Source: Psychrobacillus sp. FSL K6-4046
GTDB lineage: Bacteria; Bacillota; Bacilli; Bacillales_A; Planococcaceae
Direction of reading: 5' to 3'
DNA length: 64,000 nt
NCBI RefSeq assembly: GCF_038624605.1
Contig: NZ_CP152020.1
Span: 1,481,312-1,545,311 of the forward strand
Shown: in pieces, positions 1 through 6,739 of the stretch
Numbering within the stretch: position 1 is the stretch's first letter
How the letters are laid out: each line of letters opens with the position of its first letter
Program-made: the position numbers and the translations under genes
Notes under the pieces: generated by a model
Told to the model about the DNA's origin: nothing
What the model saw: the letters and a program-made list of their open reading frames with translations, nothing else
Databases searched by the model: none

Positions 1-630
1 TGTGTATTTTTCAGGGTTAAATTCAGTAGTTAGCTGTTCGACTAATAGCAAGGCAGTTTCTAATTCCTTTTGTACGACTGTTTGGTCAAGTGGGATATTT
101 GGAACGTCTGAAGCCTTTCTCACTTCATCAGGGAAATGAATGGTTTCCATAACGAGCAATTCCTTGTATACACGCACAACTGCTAGCTGTTCTTTAGCTC
201 TTATAATAATTTTAGCTACGCCAATTTTGCCAGATTCCTCTAAAGCTTTTGTTAAAAGGGAGTATGCCTTAGAGCCACCACTGTCAGGAGCTAAAAAATA
301 GCTTTTTTCAAAATAGATAGGATCAATTTCTTCTAGTTTCACAAAATCGATTATTTGTACGGCTTTATCCTCATTTTCCTTTCGCAGCTTTTCAAGTTCC
401 TCTTCATCCAAGACGACAAACTTGTTTTTAGAATACTCGTAAGCCCTCACGATATCTTCAGGTTTCACTTCTTCACTACAGCCCTCACAAACCTTTTTAT
501 AGGAAATAGGCTTCATGCATTCCTTATGAAGTTGGCGTAATTTAATATCTTTATTATCAGTTGCAGTATGAAGCTTTACAGGAATATTGACAAGTCCAAA
601 ACTGATGCTTCCTTTCCAAACTGTATGCAT
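1..630 (-). CDS. ku: Ku DNA-end-binding protein (NHEJ), 3' end outside window
   Basis: Bacterial Ku forms a homodimeric ring on double-strand break ends and recruits LigD. The minus strand reads MHTVWKGSISFGLVNIPVKL from an ATG at 630 and stays open to base 1, giving 210 residues of the ~270-300 usual for the family; the C-terminal tail lies outside the window. The N-terminal signature W-K-G-S-I-S-F-G-L-V-N-I-P and the later Y-F-x-K-x-Y-F-L-x-P segment are typical of the Ku beta-barrel core. It diverges from ligD at 741, the usual NHEJ pairing. A CATAGTA heptamer (complement of 659-665) 29 nt upstream resembles a sigma-G -10 element, which would fit forespore expression as in B. subtilis, but the matching -35 is poor. 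Identity is nearly certain; regulation is a guess. Confidence 0.96.
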   Translation of the reverse strand, partial: MHTVWKGSISFGLVNIPVKLHTATDNKDIKLRQLHKECMKPISYKKVCEGCSEEVKPEDIVRAYEYSKNKFVVLDEEELEKLRKENEDKAVQIIDFVKLEEIDPIYFEKSYFLAPDSGGSKAYSLLTKALEESGKIGVAKIIIRAKEQLAVVRVYKELLVMETIHFPDEVRKASDVPNIPLDQTVVQKELETALLLVEQLTTEFNPEKYT

Positions 631-740
631 ATGTGTTACACCTGCTTTTCTTTTCCCTTACTATGATATCTTTCGACTGGTTTTATGTATGAGGAAGATA
701 AATTTATCAAAAGCTAATGAAAAAGAAAGGAGGAAAAAAT

Positions 741-2573
741 ATTAAACCGATGCTTTTAACTCCTAGTGATGAAATTCCTTTAGATAAGGATTGGATATAT
801 GAAACTAAATATGATGGTTTTCGATGTATATTAGAATGGTATGAGGAACCTATAATAAAAAGTAGAAATGAGAACGTTCTTAATAAAATGTTTCCAGAAA
901 TTATCCAATTTTGTCTTTCTATTCAGGACAAAATAAAACCATACTTACCAATAGTGATGGACGGGGAGATTGTACATTTAGTAAATAATTATAAGAGTAA
1001 TTTTACAGTCGTTCAAACAAGAGGCAGGATGAGAACTAAAGATGCAATTGAACAGCATGCTGCTAAATTCCCTTGCCATCTTGTTATCTTTGATCTTTTA
1101 ACTATTAAAGGAGAGGTAGTTAATAACTTGCCACTTGTTGGTCGTAGAGAGAAGCTTAGTACTATGTTTAAGAAACTTAAACTCCCTACTATTAATAGTG
1201 AAAGTAATAAACGACTACAAATAATTGAACAAAGTAAAGTGAGTAAACAGCTATGGGGAAAAATTGTAGCTTATAATGGAGAAGGTATGGTTGCAAAGAA
1301 AAAGAAGAGTTTTTGGGCAATAGGCAAGCGTTCAACTGATTGGCTAAAAATCAAAAATTGGAAGATTACAACGATCATTTTAACCGCGTTTGATAAAACT
1401 AATAATTATTTTTTTGGTGCAATTTATGATCAAGGGTCGTTAATTGAAGTAGTTAACTTTAGTCATGGGCTAAAGGAAGAGGAGCTTCAAACACTTCAAT
1501 CCTTTTTTTATACAAATGGTCAAGCAGTTGGAAAAAATAAGTGGATTATTGAACCTTCCATATGTGTGGATATTGCTTCTATTGATTTTGACGGTAAAAG
1601 ATTAAGAGAACCTAGATTCTATCGTTTTAACTTTGACTGTGAACCGGCCGAGTGCACAAGAAAACAATTTAATTTCCAATTATACTCGATACCCGAAAAT
1701 GTAAAGGTAACTCATCCAGATAAGCCTCTATGGGTTTCAAATGACATTAGAAAAGAGGACTATCTCTATTATCTTCAACGAGTTTCATCTTATATCATCC
1801 CATTTTTAAGAAATAGACTCTTAACTGTAATTCGATATCCTCATGGCACAATAAGAGACGAGCGTTTTTATCAAAAGAATTGGGAGGATAACATTCCTAA
1901 ATATGTTGAAACAAAACTGGTTGAAGATAATCGGTACGTTATTTGCAACAATATACAAACACTTCTTTGGCTAGGGAATCAGATAGCACTAGAATTTCAC
2001 ATTCCTTTTCAAACAATTGATACAGAGATGCCAACAGAAATAGTCTTTGACTTAGATCCGCCATCCGTTGATTATTTTTGGATGGCAGTCGAAGCAGCTA
2101 TTAGAATGAAGGCTATTTTTGATGAATTTTCTCTTGTTTCATTTATTAAAACGTCGGGAGGGAAAGGGTTGCAAATCTATATTCCAATACCTAAAGGTAT
2201 CTTCTCTTATGAGAATACCAGGGTATTTACTAAGTTTGTATGCGATTTTCTGTGTGAGCAGGAGCCAAATCTTTTTACGACGGAACGCATGAAAAAGAAT
2301 CGAGAAAACAAGCTTTACTTAGATTATGTTCAGCATCATGAAGGAAAGACAATTATTGCTCCTTATTCTACTCGCGGTAATGAAGGCGGATTTGTCGCTA
2401 CTCCATTATATTGGGAAGAGGTAAATAAGGAGCTGAGTCCTACTTTGTTTACTATTCCAATTGTTTTAGAAAGAGTTAGCAAGTATGGAGATATATTTCA
2501 TTCGTTTAGACACGTAGACAATCAACTTGCATTCAAAAAAGTAATAGAACAGTTAAAAAACATATTATTTTAA
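741..2573 (+). CDS. ligD: ATP-dependent DNA ligase D (ligase-polymerase fusion)
   Basis: LigD seals double-strand breaks with Ku. The N-terminal half is the adenylating ligase with motif I E-T-K-Y-D-G-F-R (lysine is the AMP acceptor), followed by EGMVAKKK and DWLKIKNWK motifs. The C-terminal half is the primase-like polymerase: FDLDPP supplies the metal-binding D-x-D and SGGKGLQIYIP the nucleotide-binding loop. No phosphoesterase domain is present, so the order is LIG-POL as in B. subtilis YkoU. The reading frame is open from an ATG at 717, but that ATG has no ribosome-binding site. AAAGGAGG at 726-733 lies 7 nt before an ATT at 741, giving (M)KPMLLTP and 610 residues, close to the 611 of B. 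subtilis. ATG 750 is the conventional alternative, but its spacing is 16 nt. I therefore give the ATT as the best-supported, unusual start. Confidence 0.95.
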   Translation: MKPMLLTPSDEIPLDKDWIYETKYDGFRCILEWYEEPIIKSRNENVLNKMFPEIIQFCLSIQDKIKPYLPIVMDGEIVHLVNNYKSNFTVVQTRGRMRTKDAIEQHAAKFPCHLVIFDLLTIKGEVVNNLPLVGRREKLSTMFKKLKLPTINSESNKRLQIIEQSKVSKQLWGKIVAYNGEGMVAKKKKSFWAIGKRSTDWLKIKNWKITTIILTAFDKTNNYFFGAIYDQGSLIEVVNFSHGLKEEELQTLQSFFYTNGQAVGKNKWIIEPSICVDIASIDFDGKRLREPRFYRFNFDCEPAECTRKQFNFQLYSIPENVKVTHPDKPLWVSNDIRKEDYLYYLQRVSSYIIPFLRNRLLTVIRYPHGTIRDERFYQKNWEDNIPKYVETKLVEDNRYVICNNIQTLLWLGNQIALEFHIPFQTIDTEMPTEIVFDLDPPSVDYFWMAVEAAIRMKAIFDEFSLVSFIKTSGGKGLQIYIPIPKGIFSYENTRVFTKFVCDFLCEQEPNLFTTERMKKNRENKLYLDYVQHHEGKTIIAPYSTRGNEGGFVATPLYWEEVNKELSPTLFTIPIVLERVSKYGDIFHSFRHVDNQLAFKKVIEQLKNILF

Positions 2574-2613
2574 CTAAATACTTGAGAGGAAGGCACTATT
2601 TTAAGGATAAAAT

Positions 2614-2638
2614 GTTTTAGTCTTTAATAGGTGGGAAT
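2614..2638 (+). promoter_or_regulatory. candidate sigma-B promoter of KGG gene pair
   Basis: GTTTTA at 2614-2619, 13-nt spacer, GGGAAT at 2633-2638. The sigma-B consensus is GTTTAA-N12-14-GGGTAT, so 10 of 12 bases match. It lies 54 nt before a gene encoding a GsiB/KGG-type stress protein, a class known to belong to the general stress regulon. This is inference from sequence only. Confidence 0.45.
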
Positions 2639-2691
2639 ATGATTAGTGAGCTTGATAGTAGCTCAAAAACAAAGTAAGAGGAGGAATTAAT

Positions 2692-2922
2692 ATGGCTAAC
2701 AACAACCAAAACAATCGCGGAAGAAATAACAATGGAAACATGTCGTTTGAAGAAGCAGGACGTAAAGGCGGGGAAGCTACCTCCAATAATCACGGACAAG
2801 AATTCTACGAGGAGATCGGACGTAAAGGCGGAGAAGCCAATTCCGACAACCATGACAAAGACTTTTACAAAGAAATTGGTAAAAAAGGCGGAGAGTCGCG
2901 AGGCAACTCCAACAACAATTAA
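2692..2922 (+). CDS. KGG-repeat general stress protein, copy 1
   Basis: A 76-residue, very hydrophilic Asn/Gly/Lys-rich protein with three copies of a ~20-residue unit ending in (R/K)KGGE (for example EEIGRKGGEA). This is the KGG / stress-induced protein family (PF10685) that includes B. subtilis GsiB. Members resemble hydrophilins/LEA proteins and accumulate under stress; no enzyme activity is known. The start is an ATG with a strong GAGGAGG site 9-12 nt upstream. A sigma-B-like promoter lies upstream at 2614-2638. It is followed by a paralogue at 3064 with nearly identical DNA over the central repeats, so the pair arose by tandem duplication. Confidence 0.85.
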   Translation: MANNNQNNRGRNNNGNMSFEEAGRKGGEATSNNHGQEFYEEIGRKGGEANSDNHDKDFYKEIGKKGGESRGNSNNN

Positions 2923-3063
2923 ACTCAAGGCTATATGAATAAACTTAAAATGTTAATCTCTAACTAAAATCCAAGTTCTAAAAACCGAACTAAAAATAAT
3001 CCGAATGAAATATTAAGAGAATCTAAATAGTGAGTTTTAACTATTACTAGGAGGATGATTTTA

Positions 3064-3279
3064 ATGGCTACAAACAATCGAGGAAACAATAATGGTAAAA
3101 TGTCTGTAGAAGAAGCAGGACGTAAAGGCGGAGAAGCTACCTCCAATAATCACGGACAAGAATTCTACGAGGAAATCGGACGCAAAGGCGGAGAAGCCAC
3201 ATCCGATAACCATAACAAAGACTTTTATAAGGAAATTGGACGTAAGGGCGGGGAAACTCGTCAACAAGGTAATAACTAA
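3064..3279 (+). CDS. KGG-repeat general stress protein, copy 2
   Basis: A 71-residue paralogue of the preceding gene with three (R/K)KGGE repeats and the start MATNNRGNN. An in-frame ATG at 3055 directly abuts AGGAGG (3049-3054), which is too close for initiation. ATG 3064 has 9-nt spacing and aligns with the start of copy 1, so it is preferred. The central ~70 bp are almost identical to copy 1, indicating recent duplication or gene conversion. A strong terminator at 3326 closes the unit. No separate promoter is obvious in the 140-bp gap, so it may be co-transcribed with copy 1. Presumed function is a hydrophilin-like stress protectant. Confidence 0.85.
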   Translation: MATNNRGNNNGKMSVEEAGRKGGEATSNNHGQEFYEEIGRKGGEATSDNHNKDFYKEIGRKGGETRQQGNN

Positions 3280-3325
3280 TTACTAATTTCTTCAATCTGA
3301 TATACAAAAAAAAGACCATTTCTGC

Positions 3326-3358
3326 AATACCCGAGTCGATTATGACTCGGGTATTTTT
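3326..3358 (+). terminator. Rho-independent terminator after KGG genes
   Basis: A perfect 12-bp stem, AATACCCGAGTC (3326-3337) pairing with GACTCGGGTATT (3344-3355), with a 6-nt loop and a run of T at 3354-3358. Confidence 0.9.
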
Positions 3359-3783
3359 GGTTATTAGCATATTGTAAATAACAATATATCAGATTTATAC
3401 ACGCAGGTTAAAGGTTTTAAAATAATACTTATAAAGAATTCCTTTTTGTATTCAAAGAAAGAATACTGTTTATTTCCTCGGAAATGATATAAGTATAATT
3501 ACATCTTAATTAGTCGTCATAACCACATGTTACATAATGTTAGATATAGAATTATAAAAATTAAAAAGAGATCACAACTAGCGTGCCCCTGGACACAGAT
3601 AAGTGAAAAACACTTCTAATTGCTTATTAAAAAGCATATACAGTTCATTATGTACTTACTTACTTGAATTGTGATTTAAGATTGTATGCAAAAATATTGT
3701 AAAATTTTAGTTATTGTTATATAGTATTACTCATTGAAAACTTGTCCTAAGAATAAATACATAAGGGGTAAAAAAGAAACAAA
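3359..3783. other. AT-rich intergenic region without recognisable gene
   Basis: No open frame with a ribosome-binding site is seen in these 425 bases. A stretch near 3690-3727 (TATTGTAAAATTTTAGTTAT) closely resembles one near 6510-6540 upstream of the GHL10 gene. It could be a shared promoter or regulatory element for the gene at 3784, but I cannot assign it. Confidence 0.5.
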
Positions 3784-4341
3784 ATGACAGATGTTAAAAC
3801 ACAAAATAATATAGAAGAAATAATCCATTCAACAGTGCACTCGGTTAACATGACCATGGAGGTTTATAAAGACAATTCAGGGATTAATATGAGCTACAAC
3901 TTTATAGGCAATTATATCGGAGTAGATTTGCACAGATTATTTATAGCCATAGAAGAGATGCCTTGCTCTTTAACAATGGAGTTATATGTTAAAATACTAA
4001 CAATGCATGAGCTAGGTCATGCCATGGATCGTGTTGCATTAATGAATACTCTGGAGCGAACAAAAGAAATTTTTCATATGAAACGAAATCATTCGATAAA
4101 AGAAATTTACAATAATTTAGAAATGTTATCTGTGATTTTAGAAGAACATGAAATGAATCTTGTCTTTGAGGAAACAGCCTGGACTAATGCGGAGACACTT
4201 AACGAAACATATAAAATAGTAGATCCTGTTCATTTAGAATTTGTTAAAAAACATAGCTTGTCTACCTATATAAATTCATACGAGGCTGATCTTTCTATTT
4301 ATAACAGTCTTATGGAAGAAAACAATGAACAAATCGCGTAA
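3784..4341 (+). CDS. uncharacterised HExxH-motif protein (putative metallopeptidase)
   Basis: I do not recognise this 185-residue protein by family. It contains TMHELGHAMD, with HELGH at residues 75-79. This is the zinc-binding, catalytic HExxH of zincin peptidases, and its flanking hydrophobic residues fit an active-site helix. About 50 residues downstream, EETAW (residues 129-133) could supply the third, glutamate zinc ligand in a gluzincin-like arrangement. There is no signal peptide or membrane segment, so it is likely cytoplasmic. The start ATG follows an AAGGGG-like site at about 3762. It stands alone between terminators and has no informative neighbour. It could be an ImmA/IrrE-like regulatory protease or a non-catalytic relative, but no helix-turn-helix partner is adjacent. 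Confidence 0.7.
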   Translation: MTDVKTQNNIEEIIHSTVHSVNMTMEVYKDNSGINMSYNFIGNYIGVDLHRLFIAIEEMPCSLTMELYVKILTMHELGHAMDRVALMNTLERTKEIFHMKRNHSIKEIYNNLEMLSVILEEHEMNLVFEETAWTNAETLNETYKIVDPVHLEFVKKHSLSTYINSYEADLSIYNSLMEENNEQIA

Positions 4342-4349
4342 GTCCTAGT

Positions 4350-4384
4350 CATCTGTAATCTATATACAGATGGCTTAATTTTTT
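4350..4384 (+). terminator. terminator after HExxH gene
   Basis: An 8-bp stem, CATCTGTA (4350-4357) with TACAGATG (4365-4372), followed by a T-rich run at 4379-4384. Confidence 0.75.
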
Positions 4385-4392
4385 CTCTAAGG

Positions 4393-4417
4393 GTTTCACT
4401 AATCTCTAAAAGGGAAT
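4393..4417 (+). promoter_or_regulatory. candidate sigma-B promoter of small repeat-peptide gene
   Basis: GTTTCA (4393-4398), 13-nt spacer, GGGAAT (4412-4417). Ten of twelve consensus sigma-B bases match, with the same spacing as the element before the KGG gene at 2614. It lies 39 nt before the ATG of the 55-residue protein. This is inference only. Confidence 0.4.
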
Positions 4418-4456
4418 ATATATAGTAAATCCATCTAGAGAAAGAAGGAAATCTTA

Positions 4457-4624
4457 ATGCAACAAAAAAACGAACAAAAAGATATGAGACAACCAAATAG
4501 CTTTCAAGAGCAAGGTAATTCTGCTCATCCCAAAGATGAAAAAGATACTAGGCAGCCTAATAGTTTCCAGGAGCAGCCTCCAAATACGGAAAAAAACCAC
4601 ACCCAAAAAGCCAAAGAAAACTAA
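4457..4624 (+). CDS. 55-residue hydrophilic protein with duplicated RQPNSFQEQ motif
   Basis: A short gene of 55 codons starting MQQKNEQKDMRQPNSFQEQG, with an AAGAAGGAA ribosome-binding site 7 nt before the ATG. The nonapeptide RQPNSFQEQ occurs twice (about residues 11-19 and 32-40). The remainder is Gln/Lys/Asn/Glu-rich with no hydrophobic core, no cysteine and no signal peptide. That suggests an intrinsically disordered, hydrophilin- or SASP-like small protein. A sigma-B-like promoter precedes it, which puts it with the neighbouring KGG stress proteins as a possible general-stress gene. Function unknown. Confidence 0.6.
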   Translation: MQQKNEQKDMRQPNSFQEQGNSAHPKDEKDTRQPNSFQEQPPNTEKNHTQKAKEN

Positions 4625-4741
4625 GACTTTCCGATGAATGATACAATTAGTAGACAAGAAGATAGCTTCAATAAATAAGTGAGTGTTTGAAAGGGTATTC
4701 CTTGAAAGAATTATTTAGGGATATCCTTTTATTTTTATATA

Positions 4742-5080
4742 AAGCTTTGTTAAAGTTATGGGTTTATTTTGACTAACATTTCTTATTTATAGTGACTGTT
4801 AACTATATATAAGTGACCTTCAAATGACTACTAAAATCATAAATAAATTATGAAATTGGGGTTGGTGACATTTTTCAGCTTTGTTTACGCGAGTAAATTT
4901 TTAGCGATTTATAAATAATGCTAAAGCTGTTCCATGTATTGATTGGAACGCCAGACGGCGACTCCTACGGGATGAGTGAGTCAGATAAGACATCACAACC
5001 ACGCGCGTAAGCGATGGGTGATGGCTTATCGCTCACCCCGAGGAAAGCGTCCGGCTGGTGCGAAAAATCAATTTCAATGA
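4742..5080 (+). repeat. dispersed ~345-bp repeat element, copy 1
   Basis: The copy begins AAGCTTTGTTAAAGTTAT and ends with a GC-rich palindromic core (about 4950-5070) running from TTGATTGGAACG to GAAAAATCAA. The same element recurs at 24610-24950 (same strand) and 31364-31712 (inverted). A decayed fragment lies at 24437-24533. The core contains GGCGACTCCTACGGGATGAG and GAGGAAAGCGTCCG. No open reading frame fills it. Together with flanking AT-rich DNA it occupies the whole 4625-5321 gap, in which no gene is seen. Confidence 0.85.
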
Positions 5081-5321
5081 TTTCTTTACATCATAAATCA
5101 ACCCTACTCTTTAACGTAGCCTTATATAATAATATGACCCTATCTTAATAACGTAATTTCTCACATAGTTATTTTTATATTAAGTAAAATATGACAAGGC
5201 TGGTTTTATTTCTTCTGATTATAAATGAATTACCTTTTTTACAGTTTGTAGTTAGTACATAAGTAAGAGTTAGTATAAAATAATACATATACATAGTGAA
5301 AATAAAAGGCGGCGGAATATA

Positions 5322-6317
5322 TTGAAGAAGAAAAAACATAAACTTCAAACAAATGAAAATGTAATTGTGTTTCCGGGAATGGTGGACACATTAATAAGTG
5401 ATGGGCTTGCCTATGCGGAGGCTAATAATTATGTCAAAGCAGCAGCTTGCTTTGACGAAGCGAAGAAATATGTGGTACTCGATGATGTGATTCTAAGTGT
5501 TTATGTGCTTACCTTATTAGAAACTAGGAGGGCCAAAGAGGCAAAGCAAATATGTGAGGGCCTACTTGAAGAGAAATCTCCGGTTTTTGAACAGATAGTA
5601 GAGCTTTACTTGACTATATTATTAGATTTAAAGGAGTATTACGAGTTAAATCAAGTAATTAACCGAATTTTAACTGAATATAATTTTTCAGATGAAAGAA
5701 AGACCAATTTTAATCAGCTAAAAGATTTAAGTAATCGCCTTGCTAATGAGCAACCGCTTATAGATAATAATGAGGAAACTGCTCTTATACCTATTGAGAA
5801 GGAGCAACTTGAGTTAAAAACGTTTAAACAACTAAGCTTTGTTGAACAGGAGCAAATTCTACAGCAAGCTTTTTATAGAGACATCCATTCAGCTATTCCT
5901 GAAATTAAGGCAATTGTAGAATATCCTGACGTTTCTCCGACCGTTCAAACACTAGCACTTTTACTATTGGGTAGTGCTGGAATTACAGATACGATCACAA
6001 TCAGTAAGTTTGGTTTGACTCAGCAGGTAAATCCTTCTTCTCCTCCTCCTCAAACAGGTGTAGATCGAATGGAAGAAATAAATCAGCATGTACAAGAATA
6101 TCTTCAAAAAGACCCATCTAAGCAAATGCTTACGACGGAGCTTTTACACCGCCATGCCTATGCTCTTTTTCCTTTTGACTGGCAAGGGTACAAAAATGAA
6201 GAGGTTGCAATGGCGTACATTGATTTTATTAAAATTATGTTTGGGGAAGAAAACGTGCATTTAAATTCCTTGTTGGAATTTATTGAGACAATAGAAAATT
6301 CGATAGAAAAGCCTTAA
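5322..6317 (+). CDS. TPR-like protein (DUF3196-type), unknown role
   Basis: A 331-residue soluble protein with helical TPR-like repeats in the first ~150 residues (for example GLAYAEANNYVKAAACFDEA and the following LxxLLETRRAKEAKQICEGL). A second helical half ends in a conserved-looking ALFPFDWQGYKNEEVAMAYI segment. TPR arrays mediate protein-protein contacts, and such proteins in Bacillus have no firmly assigned partner. The start is a TTG at 5322 preceded by GGCGGCGG with 7-nt spacing. It is monocistronic, with a strong terminator at 6372. There is no signal peptide or membrane segment. The family assignment (DUF3196) is from memory and moderate. Confidence 0.75.
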   Translation: MKKKKHKLQTNENVIVFPGMVDTLISDGLAYAEANNYVKAAACFDEAKKYVVLDDVILSVYVLTLLETRRAKEAKQICEGLLEEKSPVFEQIVELYLTILLDLKEYYELNQVINRILTEYNFSDERKTNFNQLKDLSNRLANEQPLIDNNEETALIPIEKEQLELKTFKQLSFVEQEQILQQAFYRDIHSAIPEIKAIVEYPDVSPTVQTLALLLLGSAGITDTITISKFGLTQQVNPSSPPPQTGVDRMEEINQHVQEYLQKDPSKQMLTTELLHRHAYALFPFDWQGYKNEEVAMAYIDFIKIMFGEENVHLNSLLEFIETIENSIEKP

Positions 6318-6371
6318 GTTAATTTCTCGCGTCTTTTAAAGGAATATAAATCTTTATTTCATAAATATAAG

Positions 6372-6422
6372 AAACTCATTCGTTACTGCTTAAGCTTAAG
6401 TAGTAATTAATGAGTTTTTTTA
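6372..6422 (+). terminator. terminator after TPR gene
   Basis: A long, slightly imperfect stem: AAACTCATT...TTACT...CTTAAG pairs with CTTAAG...AGTAA...AATGAGTTT (6372-6417), followed by Ts. Confidence 0.85.
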
Positions 6423-6564
6423 ATGGGAAAAAATGAAACTATATTTTATTTAAAAAGAATTATATTGACTTTTTTTATCAATTCAAATAATATACAAATT
6501 ATTGCTAATATTTTGTAAAATTTAGTTATTTTGAGAAATAGTGTTGTAAAGTAATCATCTTGTT

Positions 6565-6620
6565 GTGGCAACGGGCCACTAAAGTGGAGAAAGTGAGCCA
6601 ATAAGAAACCACACTTACAT
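6565..6620 (+). promoter_or_regulatory. structured leader upstream of GHL10 gene
   Basis: The 422-base gap 6318-6739 holds the terminator above and this element. GTGGC-AACGG-GCCAC (6565-6579) forms a hairpin, and the following AAGTGG can pair with CCACACTT about 20 nt later, giving two adjacent stems some 120 nt before the start. It does not match a riboswitch class I know. It could be an operator, a 5'-UTR structure or chance. Confidence 0.3.
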
Positions 6621-6739
6621 GTATTATAGATTTTTCTTCTCTAGCATCACACTAATAACTTAGTATTATATAAATTTTATGGAAAAGGAGGGCATTTATT
6701 AGTTGTATAAAAATAAGAATTGGAAAGAGGAGGAAAAGA

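Noticed and set aside
2732-2938. Second plus-strand frame across the first KGG gene
   Set aside because: Repeat structure keeps another frame open; the KGG frame has the ribosome-binding site and family match.
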